This document shows, in pieces, positions 23,370-34,398 of a stretch of DNA of 64,000 bases; the stretch's first letter is position 1, and each line of letters opens with the position of its first letter. Location of the stretch: the NCBI GenBank assembly GCA_949592205.1, contig CATIUR010000001.1:64746559-64810558 (forward strand), in the 5' to 3' direction. Below the pieces are notes generated by a model that did no database searches, had not been told where the DNA came from, and saw only the letters and a program-made list of their open reading frames with translations. Source of the stretch: Helichrysum umbraculigerum. Its lineage: Eukaryota > Streptophyta > Magnoliopsida > Asterales > Asteraceae. Position numbers and translations under genes: made by a program.

Positions 23370-26300
23370 TCAAAGCAAATCATCAATAACACGGACACCA
23401 ATAGATCTACGATGAGCATCATGCTTGGTCTGTGACAAAGGCTTGGTGAATGGATCAGCCAAGTTTTCACTCGTGTCTATTCTACTTATGACAATATCCC
23501 CTTCTGCGACAACTTGACGAACATAATGGTACTTTCTGAGTATGTGCCGTGTGCGCTTTTGAGATCTTGGTTCTTGAGCTAAGACAACCGTACTCTCATT
23601 GTCGCAGAAATTCTCAACGGGATCATTAATGGTGGGAACTACACCTAGATCCCTGATGAACTTCTTTATCCACATGGCCTCTTTAGCAGCCTCACTGAGT
23701 GCTATGTACTCAGACTCTGTTGTCGAATCTGCAATGGTACTTTGCTTGGAGCTTCTCCAAGTAACTGTGCCACCATTTAGAGTAAACACAAACCCTGATT
23801 GCGAGGAGCAATCATCTCTGTCTGATTGAAGCTAGCATCAGAATATCCTTTGACACTCAGTTCATCCTTCCATCCATAGATCAAGAACATCTCTTTAGTC
23901 CTCCTAAGATACTTTAGAATGTTCTTGACTGCTATCCAGTGAGCTTCCCCAGGTTTGGCCTGATAACGACTAGTCATGCTTAAAGCATACGATACGTCAT
24001 GCCTAGTGCATATCATGGCATACATGATCGATCCTATAGCCGAAGCGTATGGGATACGACTCATTACTGCTACTTCTTTATCAGATGTAGGACATTGAGC
24101 TTTGCTCAGTGTCATGCCAGGATTCATAGGAACATACCCCTTCTTGGAGTCATGCATATTGAATTTCTTCAATATATTATCTATGTATGCACTTTGGCTT
24201 AGCCCAATTAGTCTCCTAGATCTATCACGATAGATCTTTATTCCCAAAATGTACGCTGCATCTCCCATATCTTTCATTGAGAAACATTTCCCTAGCCAAG
24301 CTTTGACATCTTTCAATGTCGGGATATCGTTTCCAATGAGTTATATTTCATCGACATATAATATAAGGAAGACTACGACGCTCCCACTGGACCTGACATA
24401 GACACATGGTTCATCCTCGCTTCTAATGAAACCAAATTCTTTGATTTTCTCATTAAAGTAAAAATTCCAACTACGAGAAGCTTGCTTAAGTCCATAAATA
24501 GATTTTTGAAGCTTGCACACATGATTAGGATACTTAGGATGTATAAAACCCTTAGGTTGTGTCATAAACACATCCTCAGTTAGCTTACCATTTAGAAAAG
24601 CAGTCTTTACATCCATTTGCCATATCTCATAGTCGTAAAATGCAGCTATGGCAATAAGTATTCTAATGGATTTCAACATTGCCACTGGTGAAAAAGTTTC
24701 ATCGTAGTCTACACCATATCTTTGCGTGTAACCCTTAGCCACCAGTCTAGCTTTGAATGTGTGTACATTCCCATCCATGTCGGTCTTCTTCTTGAAGACC
24801 CATTTACACCCAACGGTTTTCACCCCTGGTGTATGATCAACCAAGTTCCAAACTTGGTTATCTTTCATGGATTGGATCTCGCTGTCCATAGCCTCCTGCC
24901 ATTTAGCAGACTCGAGGCCTGCCATGGCTTCCTGATAAGATGTAGGTTCATCATAAACTACTTGCGCCTCATCACCTTCAGATATGTGTAAATCATATCT
25001 TTCGGGTCTATGTCGCTTTCTATCATACCTGCGTACAGGTGGTGGCTGTATGTCAGTTTCTCCTTCATCAATAGGTTCATCGACCTTCTGAAGAGAATCA
25101 GTGTTATTATCAATTTCCATGTCGGTTGATTCTTGAATTTCTTCAAGGTCAACAGGGCTCCCACTGATTCCTTTGGATATGATGTTCCTTTCAAGGAACG
25201 TTCCCTTTCGAGACACAAAGACTTTGTTCTCTGTAGGGTTGTAGAACAAATATCCATAAGAATTAGCTGGATATCCGACAAAGAAACACTTCTCTGATCT
25301 GGGTTCAAGCTTATCTTGAGTCTCACGACGCACATAAGCCTCGCAACCCCAGATTCTTAGATATGACAACGAAATTTTTTTTCCATGCCATATCTCAGAA
25401 GGTGTTTTGGAAACTTTCTTGGTTGGGATGAGGTTAAGGATCCTTGCGGCAGTTTCTAGGGCATAGCCCCAAAAACTGATTGGAAGCGTTGTGTGACTCA
25501 TCATGGATCGAACCATATCAAGTAATGTTCGATTTCTCCTTTCAGACACACCGTTATGTTGGGGTGTCCTTGGAGGAGTTAATTGTGAGATTATCCCACA
25601 ATCCCTTAGATGATCACTAAATTCTTGATTAAGATACTCACCGCCTCTATCAGATCGGAGAATCTTAATCCTTTTGTTCAGTTGATTCTGTACTTCATTT
25701 TGGTACGTCTTGAACACTCTAAAAGTTTCAGACTTATGTTTAATTAAATAAACATAACCATATCTACTGAAATCATCAGTAAAAGTAACAAAGTAACGTT
25801 CACCGTGTCTAGTAGGCGATCTGAATGGACCACACACATCGGTGTGTACAAGTTCCAACAGATCCTTGCTCCTTTCACAGTTTCCTGTGAAGGGTGCTTT
25901 TGTCATTTTGCCCAATAAGCAGGATTCGCAGTCATCACATGATGTAATATCAAATGATTCCAAAATTCCATCCAACTAGAGTTTTGCGATGCGTTTCTTG
26001 CTTATGTGGCCCAAACGACAATGCCATAGATACGATTTATCCAAACCATCTTTGGATGAACCAACATTATAGATTGAATTGTCATTTAATTTTATGGTGG
26101 TTTCTAATATGCCTCTACAAGGACTAGCTTTAAAGTAAAATATTTCATCCTTGTAGACTAGTATTGATCCATTATCAAACTTATAATCAAAACCATCCTT
26201 AAATAAAGCATTAAATGACATAATATTTCTTGCCATATCGGCACTGTAGCAAACATTTTTCAAAACAATACATAAACTAGAATCAAAATGAAGCTTGTAA

Positions 26301-26551
26301 TCTCCAATCATTTCAACTGAGGCAACATTCTTGTTCCCCATGATTAGATCAAGCTCCCCAGTCCGTAGCTTTCTACTTCTTGTTAGTCCCTGCACATTTA
26401 TACAAATGTGAGTACCACAACCTGTGTCCAATACCCAGGAATTAGAAGTAGAAGTATTGTTTAGTTCAATCATGAACATACCCGAAGGATTGCCAACACC
26501 ACTAGCCCGTAGTGCATTGAGTTCATTCAAGTATTTAGTACATGCACGCCT
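23370..26551 (-). pseudogene. pol: Copia pol of C: protease, integrase, reverse transcriptase, RNase H; broken
   Basis: Minus strand, same frame as gag. The protease has WVLDTGCGTHIC (about 26,440) with the catalytic DTG. The GAG-pre-integrase segment SYLWHCRLGHISKKR (about 26,025-25,980) is followed by the integrase core with HTDVCGPF, SDRGGEYLNQEF and HNGVSERRNRT (the D, D and E regions). RT contains KWVFKKK, TFKARLVAKGYTQ and ILYVDEI, where the usual YVDD is changed to YVDE. RNase H ends with DSTTESEYIALSEAAKEAMW. Stops: TAG at 25,976 (probably CAG before) and TAA at about 24,340. A small deletion near 23,818 shifts the RNase H frame. Normal function is cDNA synthesis and integration; this copy is dead. 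Confidence 0.9.
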
Positions 26552-27397
26552 TCAATGTCCTTTCTCCCCACAATGGAAACATGTGGCCTCCTTAGGATCC
26601 TTGGCTTGTGGGATCTTAGCAGAAGACGTGGAAGCAACACCCTTGGGCTTAGGTTTGGGATTGGAACTTGGAGTTCCAACCTTGTCTTTACCCTTGGATT
26701 TGGTTCCTTTCTTCTTCTTCTTGATCCCTCCTTCCTTTATGGACAAAACATCAGCAGCAGGTTTAGCCTTGGCCATGTTAGACTCAGCGGTCTTCAGCAT
26801 GCCATGGAGCTCCATAATGGTTTTCTCCATACTGTTCATATTGTAGTTCAATACAAACGAGTCAAAAGAACTAGTCAGCGAGTTCAGGATAAAGTCCGTA
26901 GCAAGCTCCTGACTTATGGGAAAACCAAGAAGCTCTTGCTGGTCTATATACCCTTTCATCTTGAGTACATGGACACTAATGCTGCTGCCTGCTGCCATTT
27001 TGCAACAGATGAGTGACTTGACAGTGTCAAATCGTTCCTGCTTTGCTTGCACTTGAAACATGTCTTTCAGTTGTGTAAGCATGTCGTACGACCCTAAGGT
27101 TTCCAAACCCTTTAGGAGTTCTGGAGTCATGGTCGCCAACATTAAGCAGGCTACCTCATTAGATTCGGTACGACGTTTTTCAAACTCATCCCGAACTACC
27201 TGAGTAGCTCTCGCCTGTGGCTCAGCGGGTAGGCGTTCCTCAATTGCCCTGATCTTACCTTCCATCCTGAGAACAATCCTCAGGTTGCGAAGCCAGTCAA
27301 TGAAGTTCAATCCATTAAGTTTATCCTTCTCAAGAAGCCCTTTTAGGCAAAAAGTAGAAATAGATGAGGAAGCAGAGTTTGTGTTTGTTGCAGACAT
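26552..27397 (-). pseudogene. gag: Copia Gag of C
   Basis: ATG at 27,397; 281 codons to a TGA at 26,552 that directly follows the zinc-knuckle segment CFHCGEKGH. The next residues in the same frame (RRACTKYL) continue the knuckle, so the stop replaces the usual Trp (TGG to TGA). The N-terminal part (LNGLNFIDWLRNLRIVLRME, FDSFVLNYNMN, ELHGMLKTAE) is the Gag core of a common plant copia group, and a Lys-rich stretch precedes the knuckle. The first 75 codons are present a second time at 30,031-30,255 because of a tandem duplication. Confidence 0.9.
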
Positions 27398-28898
27398 CTG
27401 TCAATTTATAGATTGTATAAGTTAATCTGACATATTTAATCCTTGTTAAAATAATTACCCTTGTGTGTTTTAAAATTTAAAACAATTATAATTAACAAGG
27501 CTAAGATCCATATTTTACTTATAGTAATGCCGGGTATGCTGCGGAAACATTAGTTATAAGCTAATTAGGTAGGTATACTATATTACCAATTTCATCCATT
27601 ATGAAATTCTTAGACTCCTGCGGGATTCAATGATAATCCATTATATCAATTGACATGTTTAATCCCTTCTACGCCAACCCTTTCTTGTGCCGGGTATGCC
27701 GCGGAAACACAAGTCCAGATTGTAAACTGTCCATGATAGATACACTTGAAATCCGGCCCAAGACTCTCGGGTATCGCGAACTTCACCTCACCCTTGCCAA
27801 CACCCAATTGAAAACCGGCCCAAGACTCTTGGGTATCGCGAGTTTCAACAGGTAGAAGGTTCGAATGTGTGCACTACTCGTGGATGGCGTAAAGTTTACA
27901 TTTAAAACGGGTTTTCGTTTTGAATTAGCAAAAACATTTTATACCATTTTAAAATCTTGCCAATTTTATGTCGCGTTTGTTAATTCTTTATAACCAAACC
28001 GATATATGATTATTACCTTTTGTTTTAAAACAATTTTCTTGTTAGCACAACCAAGAAAAATACTTAAAACAATAATAATCATCACATGCATTTATATCGG
28101 TAGTATGCCAATCCTATGCGTTTTTCGGTAAGCCACATACCGAAAAACAAGGTCAATCTAAGAACAAAATTATGTAGTAGCAACGGCTCCCACTTAAACC
28201 ATCATCCTTGAAGGAGACCCGCTTGCACCATCTTGAACATCATCATCGTGATTCCAATCTTGGGTGTCTCTTTACATTTTAAAACAATACTATTCTACTT
28301 TCTATACTATTACAAATACATAGAAAGAAAACGACACATTTGTCGTTTATACAAATACATGATTAAAATTAAAAGACGACATGCAAGCCGTTTGATTAAT
28401 TATTACATTCATCCGAATAAATAATACACAACCAAACATCACACAAAAGGCCATGGGCATCTACTACCGATATCTAATCAACCATAAAACATACCAAATA
28501 TCATCATACGAATGTTTCAAAATCTCATGTACCATTCGACAAAGGCTAAAATTTTGACTCGGTTACTAGTTATTAAAAACAGCCCTTTTAACACTTTATT
28601 ATATCTACTAATGTAACATTTGAAGACTCAAAAGGGGATGTTTACATTCAATCTAAAACCGAATACAAAATCAGTCCAAAACAGCCCGAAATAAACATAT
28701 GAACAAAAATGATTTTCTGATTTTTAACAAGTTCAAAGATCTATCATTTTTATACACATGCAAAACCATTTTATGAAGGATAATGCCAAAAAGTTTCGAA
28801 CAAAGAATCTGTCCAAAATCAGTCCGAAAAAACAGCCATGGTACATGCATTTCGAAGCAATCAATCGATAGATTCATGAGCTAAAGTTTGTACAAGGT
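27398..28898 (-). other. Leader of copia C between PBS and gag
   Basis: About 1.5 kb of AT-rich untranslated leader. It holds two copies each of GCCGGGTATGC(T/C)GCGGAAAC (27,528 and 27,688) and of CGGCCCAAGACTC followed by GGGTATCGCGA (27,755 and 27,815). No gene is visible. The PBS (minus TGGTATCAGAGCC, initiator Met type) is at 28,911-28,899. Confidence 0.75.
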
Positions 28899-28912
28899 GG
28901 CTCTGATACCAA

Positions 28913-29376
28913 TGTCGGAGTTTCGGGGCGAACGCGCAGCGGAAAACACGGGTTACAAAACGAGATTTAAAACCCGAACTCCTTCATATAATCGACATGC
29001 ACAAAATAATAGCTACTAGAGAGATTAGAACAAGAATCATACCCTTGAAGCGTGATTCCGATCGATACGGTTTTAGGTTCAAACGAGAACCTCTCTATCG
29101 AGGAGACACCCAAAGTTCCGATCTCGAATGGTATGTTTCCGGTCACCGATTCCAGCCTCTAGCCTCCACCAAAACAGCCCTTTAACACCTCTTTATCTTC
29201 ACGAAAACGTAACACCACAACTATGTGTGTACGGTATCCGAAACCCTCAAAGACTTGAGATTTCGGACTGATTTTGCGTGACGATCTTGAGCAGATTTTA
29301 TGGACTGTTTTTGAGGTTTTTCTCTTGAGAGAAAAACATGGGAAAAGGGAAGTAAAAGAGTGGAATGAGTGTGTTA
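28913..29376 (-). repeat. 5' LTR of copia C, first part (unit 1 of the duplication)
   Basis: It starts TGTCGGAGTTTCGGGG next to the PBS and matches 21,704-22,167. It is broken at GTGTGTTA where Tekay element D begins (29,377). The same block is repeated at 31,771-32,234 in unit 2. The LTR resumes at 50,475. Confidence 0.92.
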
Positions 29377-30030
29377 TGTAACACCCCCAAATTTAATTAT
29401 TTGCGGAAGCATACTTGGGTGTTACTAATCAATATACAAAGCACAAGATATACAGTAAACGACCTCTAAATGAGACGTTGTAAAACGATTTCATAGAAAT
29501 AAATGTTTGAAAACTTAATGTTTTCGTATACAAAATGTAGTTTCCTAGAGTCCACGCGTATGGCGGGAGATTCTATTACATAATCAACGTGTACAAAAGA
29601 TAATGCTAAGAATCTCCGTTAATGCAGTTTAGTTGAAATCATGCGACTCTAGCTATGCCCCCATACATTGCTTAACTGTTTTCTGGAACACAAGTACTAA
29701 AACTGCTTACTATACCAAACAGAATTGCATGAGTTATTTACTATTTACAGAAGTCTCTCCATCATATATCGTTAGTTATGGACTTAAGCGTGAACACTAG
29801 TTAATGGATCCATTAGGGAAATGACCCTCCCCGCCCGGGGTAGTAGCGCTACCACGAACCGTTATGTATAAACGGGCGACTATTATTCGTTACTTATGCT
29901 TGCTCAGTTACGAGCATGTCACGGGAGCAAACTATTACTTACGGGTTAAGCTTCGATTATGAGCCTCATGGCAACGGTATAACTTATTTACTTTACATTT
30001 GCTGGATTTGCAAATACTTGATTTTGAAAA

Positions 30031-30255
30031 ACGTTTTTCAAACTCATCCCGAACTACCTGAGTAGCTCTCGCCTGTGGCTCAGCGGGTAGGCGTTCCTCA
30101 ATTGCCCTGATCTTACCTTCCATCCTGAGAACAATCCTCAGGTTGCGAAGCCAGTCAATGAAGTTCAATCCATTAAGTTTATCCTTCTCAAGAAGCCCTT
30201 TTAGGCAAAAAGTAGAAATAGATGAGGAAGCAGAGTTTGTGTTTGTTGCAGACAT
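30031..30255 (-). pseudogene. Duplicated N-terminal fragment of Gag of C
   Basis: The first 75 codons of the Gag of C, created by the tandem duplication. The frame runs into the LTR of D after the filler and ends there. Confidence 0.9.
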
Positions 30256-31770
30256 CTGTCAATTTATAGATTGTATAAGTTAATCTGACATATTTAATCC
30301 TTGTTAAAATAATTACCCTTGTGTGTTTTAAAATTTAAAACAATTATAATTAACAAGGCTAAGATCCATATTTTACTTATAGTAATGCCGGGTATGCTGC
30401 GGAAACATTAGTTATAAGCTAATTAGGTAGGTATACTATATTACCAATTTCATCCATTATGAAATTCTTAGACTCCTGCGGGATTCAATGGTAATCCATT
30501 ATATCAATTGACATGTTTAATCCCTTCTACGCCAACCCTTTCTTGTGCCGGGTATGCCGCGGAAACACAAGTCCAGATTGTAAACTGTCCATGATAGATA
30601 CACTTGAAATCCGGCCCAAGACTCTCGGGTATCGCGAACTTCACCTCACCCTTGCCAACACCCAATTGAAAACCGGCCCAAGACTCTCGGGTATCGCGAG
30701 TTTCAACAGGTAGAAGGTTCGAATGTGTGCACTACTCGTGGATGGCGTAAAGTTTACATTTAAAACGGGTTTTCGTTTTGAATTAGCAAAAACATTTTAT
30801 ACCATTTTAAAATCTTGCCAATTTTATGTCGCGTTTGTTAATTCTTTATAACCAAACCGATATATGATTATTACCTTTTGTTTTAAAACAATTTTCTTGT
30901 TAGCACAACCAAGAAAAATACTTAAAACAATAATAATCATCACATGCATTTATATCGGTAGTATGCCAATCCTATGCGTTTTTCGGTAAGCCACATACCG
31001 AAAAACAAGGTCAATCTAAGAACAAAATTATGTAGTAGCAACGGCTCCCACTTAAACCATCATCCTTGAAGGAGACCCGCTTGCACCATCTTGAACATCA
31101 TCATCGTGATTCCAATCTTGGGCGTCTCTTTACATTTTAAAACAATACTATTCTACTTTCTATACTATTACAAATACATAGAAAGAAAACGACACATTTG
31201 TCGTTTATACAAATACATGATTAAAATTAAAAGACGACATGCAAGCCATTTGATTAATTATTACATTCATCTGAATAAATAATACACAACCAAACATCAC
31301 ACAAAAGGCCATGGGCATCTACTACCGATATCTAATCAACCATAAAACATACCAAATATCATCATACGAATGTTTCAAAATCTCATGTACCATTCGACAA
31401 AGGCTAAAATTTTGACTCGGTTACTAGTTATTAAAAACAGCCCTTTTAACACTTTATTATATCTACTAATGTAACATTTGAAGACTCAAAAGGGGATGTT
31501 TACATTCAATCTAAAACCGAATACAAAATCAGTCCAAAACAGCCCGAAATAAACATATGAACAAAAATGATTTTCTGATTTTTAACAAGTTCAAAGATCT
31601 ATCATTTTTATACACATGCAAAACCATTTTATGAAGGATAATGCCAAAAAGTTTCGGACAAAGAATCTGTCCAAAATCAGTCCGAAAAAACAGCCATGGT
31701 ACATGCATTTCGAAGCAATCAATCGATAGATTCATGAGCTAAAGTTTGTACAAGGTGGCTCTGATACCAA

Positions 31771-32234
31771 TGTCGGAGTTTCGGGGCGAACGCGCAGCGG
31801 AAAACACGGGTTACAAAATGAGATTTAAAACCCGAACTCCTTCATATAATCGACATGCACAAAATAATAGCTACTAGAGAGATTAGAACAAGAATCATAC
31901 CCTTGAAGCGTGATTCCGATCGATACGGTTTTAGGTTCAAACGAGAACCTCTCTATCGAGGAGACACCCAAAGTTCCGATCTCGAATGGTATGTTTCCGG
32001 TCACCGATTCCAGCCTCTAGCCTCCACCAAAACAGCCCTTTAACACCTCTTTATCTTCACGAAAACGTAACACCACAACTATGTGTGTACGGTATCCGAA
32101 ACCCTCAAAGACTTGAGATTTCGGACTGATTTTGCGTGACGATCTTGAGCAGATTTTATGGATTGTTTTTGAGGTTTTTCTCTTGAGAGAAAAACGTGGG
32201 AAAAGGGAAGTAAAAGAGTGGAATGAGTGTGTTA
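31771..32234 (-). repeat. 5' LTR of copia C, first part (unit 2 of the duplication)
   Basis: Second copy of the block 28,913-29,376, ending with TSD copy TGTTA (32,230-32,234) before element D. Confidence 0.92.
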
Positions 32235-33300
32235 TGTAACACCCCCAAATTTAATTATTTGCGGAAGCATACTTGGGTGTTACTAATCAATATACAAAGC
32301 ACAAGATATACAGTAAACGACCTCTAAATGAGACGTTGTAAAACGATTTCATAGAAATAAATGTTTGAAAACTTAATGTTTTCGTATACAAAATGTAGTT
32401 TCCTAGAGTCCACGCGTATGGCGGGAGATTCTATTACATAATCAACGTGTACAAAAGATAATGCTAAGAATCTCCGTTAATGCAGTTTAGTTGAAATCAT
32501 GCGACTCTAGCTATGCCCCCATACATTGCTTAACTGTTTTCTGGAACACAAGTACTAAAACTGCTTACTATACCAAACAGAATTGCATGAGTTATTTACT
32601 ATTTACAGAAGTCTCTCCATCATATATCGTTAGTTATGGACTTAAGCGTGAACACTAGTTAATGGATCCATTAGGGAAATGACCCTCCTCGCCCGGGGTA
32701 GTAGCGCTACCACGAACCGTTATGTATAAACGGGCGACTATTATTCGTTACTTATGCTTGCTCAGTTACGAGCATGTCACGGGAGCAAACTATTACTTAC
32801 GGGTTAAGCTTCGATTATGAGCCTCATGGCAACGGTATAACTTATTTACTTTACATTTGCTGGATTTGCAAATACTTGATTTACGCCTGCGGGCACAACT
32901 GATGAAATCTTGTGTTCAAAACTGATATTACTTACAAACCTGTGAGATTCACCAACATTCGTGTTGACCCTTTTAGCATGTATTCTCATGTACACAGACG
33001 GAGTAGGATTTCTTCGGGGCATAGCTAGAGTCGCATGATTTCAACTAAACTGCATTAATGGAGATTCTCAGCATTATATTTTGTACATGTTGATTACGTA
33101 ATAGAATCTCCCGCCATGCGCGTGGACTCTAGGAAACTACATTTTGTATACGAAAACATTAAGTTTTCAAACATTTATTTCTATGAAATCGTTTTACAAC
33201 GTCTCATTTAGAGGTCGTTTACTGTATATCTTGTGCTTTGTATATTGATTAGTAACACCCAAGTATGCTTTCGCAAATAATTAAATTTGGGGGTGTTACA
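32235..33300 (+). repeat. Aberrant foldback 5' LTR of D (1,066 bp)
   Basis: The right part matches the end of the 3' LTR (from about 49,688 to 50,474). The first 285 bp (32,235-32,519) are instead an inverted copy of the last 285 bp (33,016-33,300), and the remaining 5' LTR sequence is missing. So the LTR is a 285-bp stem on each side of a 496-bp spacer. It is bounded on the left by the TSD, so this form was the one that integrated. Confidence 0.9.
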
Positions 33301-33303
33301 AAT

Positions 33304-33316
33304 TGGTATCAGAGCC
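33304..33316 (+). other. Primer-binding site of D (initiator Met-tRNA type)
   Basis: TGGTATCAGAGCC lies three bases after the GTTACA end of the LTR. Confidence 0.92.
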
Positions 33317-33620
33317 TAAGGTTATAGTGAACTATGTTGCATTTAGTGGGCCTAGACTATGACCATTAGCCAGTATTTCCTTACTAGGCATAATTGGTTC
33401 TGGAATTACAGCATATGACTTTAATTTAACATAGCCTGATCAACTATGTACAATTAAGGAAAGATTATGTGAGGTCTGAAATGGTTATGTTGAACAGGAA
33501 TACGTTAGTTGACTCTGACCACAAGAGAACCGGACCATTACATGATATGTGCTAGACACTAGGCTGGATATTATATACTTATATATATTAGCCTCGTCTT
33601 ACTTACACTCTGCCACAGGA

Positions 33621-34133
33621 ATGGCAAACACACCACCCAATCCGTCATCCTCTCATTCGCATGGATCACGAAACCCACGAGTAGCCAGGAGAAACACTGG
33701 GCCACCTCGGAGCAACCCCTATCCTGTTCATAACTCTCAGAACTCGGTACACCCCACGGTGCCAGTGTTGGCTACCCAACTCCGCTGTCAGGAGCAAAGG
33801 CTCGAGAATCTCGAACGTGAACAACACCGAACGACCTACCTACTCCGCCAAGCACTGGATCACATATCTCAACTCCAGCGAGAACAAGAAGATACCAGCC
33901 TCTCTGTAAGCATAATTCAGGATTCAATGACCGCTGAATTAGGTGCGGATGAACTCGTAAGAGACCAGCTAGGGGAGTGTGAACGGCGTTCACAGGAGGC
34001 CGAGGAGTACTCTAGAGCACTGGTACAACGACTGGCCTTGGTTGAAGACGACGCCAGGCAAGCCAACAGACTTGAAGAAACCGTGGACCGCCTTGTCGCT
34101 CTGATGGAGCGGATTAATCTGCATCAAGATTAG
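33621..34133 (+). CDS. Accessory coiled-coil ORF upstream of gag in D
   Basis: ATG at 33,621 (an in-frame ATG at 33,549 would add 24 residues); stop at 34,131-34,133; 170 residues. The first 45 residues are Pro/Ser/Asn/Arg-rich (MANTPPNPSSSHSHGSRNP). The rest is a long, charged coiled coil (LRCQEQRLENLEREQHRTTY, SRALVQRLALVEDD, ETVDRLVALMERIN). It has no zinc knuckle and no enzyme motif. It sits between PBS and gag, a position where Tat/Ogre elements carry an extra ORF but where I do not know one in Tekay elements. Unlike the gag-pol of D it has no internal stop. Function unknown; an oligomerising or particle-associated role is a guess. Confidence 0.65.
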   Translation: MANTPPNPSSSHSHGSRNPRVARRNTGPPRSNPYPVHNSQNSVHPTVPVLATQLRCQEQRLENLEREQHRTTYLLRQALDHISQLQREQEDTSLSVSIIQDSMTAELGADELVRDQLGECERRSQEAEEYSRALVQRLALVEDDARQANRLEETVDRLVALMERINLHQD

Positions 34134-34398
34134 ATCAGTCTGTTTCTTGTAACCAGTTAACTACTTAATTAGGACCTATGTAATTCAACCGGATGTAACA
34201 ATTCCCGGCACTTTTGTACTACTATTACTCTGTAATATTTTGGAAAACCCGTACCTTGTATCCAACTTATTTATCTGAATGAAATGTGATTGTCACTTCG
34301 TACTGTTATCGTGTATCTCATCATTTACACTTGTGACATATCATAATTTCATGCAAATATCTTATTCCTCTTTCCTTTTTCTTTTCTTGTTCAGCACC

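Larger units (their letters stand above)
27173..32882. repeat. Tandem segmental duplication, two 2,852-bp units with 6-bp filler
   Basis: Unit 1 is 27,173-30,024, filler TGAAAA is 30,025-30,030, unit 2 is 30,031-32,882 (offset 2,858). Each unit carries the Gag start of C, the C leader, the first 464 bp of the C LTR, the TSD TGTTA and the first 648 bp of the foldback LTR of D. Only scattered single-base differences are visible by eye (for example at 27,652/30,510 and 27,830/30,688), so it is recent. The small ORFs repeated in both units (such as 28,233/31,091 and 28,997/31,855) are in leader and LTR and are not genes. Confidence 0.93.

Noticed and set aside
28233..28424. Small ORFs repeated at 28.2/31.1, 28.7/31.5 and 29.0/31.9 kb
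   Set aside because: Repeated only because of the segmental duplication; they lie in the leader and LTR of copia C.
29795..29810. CACTAGTTAATGG in the LTR of D as a CACTA end
   Set aside because: It is ordinary LTR sequence, also present at 32,652 and 49,826.
29377..30024. A separate solo LTR or second Tekay insertion left of D
   Set aside because: It is identical in layout to 32,235-32,882, has the same TSD copy and lies in the duplicated unit, so it is a duplicate of the D end.
33304..33316. tRNA gene signal around GGTATCAGAGCC
   Set aside because: Only the 13 bases of primer-binding site are present, at the correct place after an LTR; no tRNA body.
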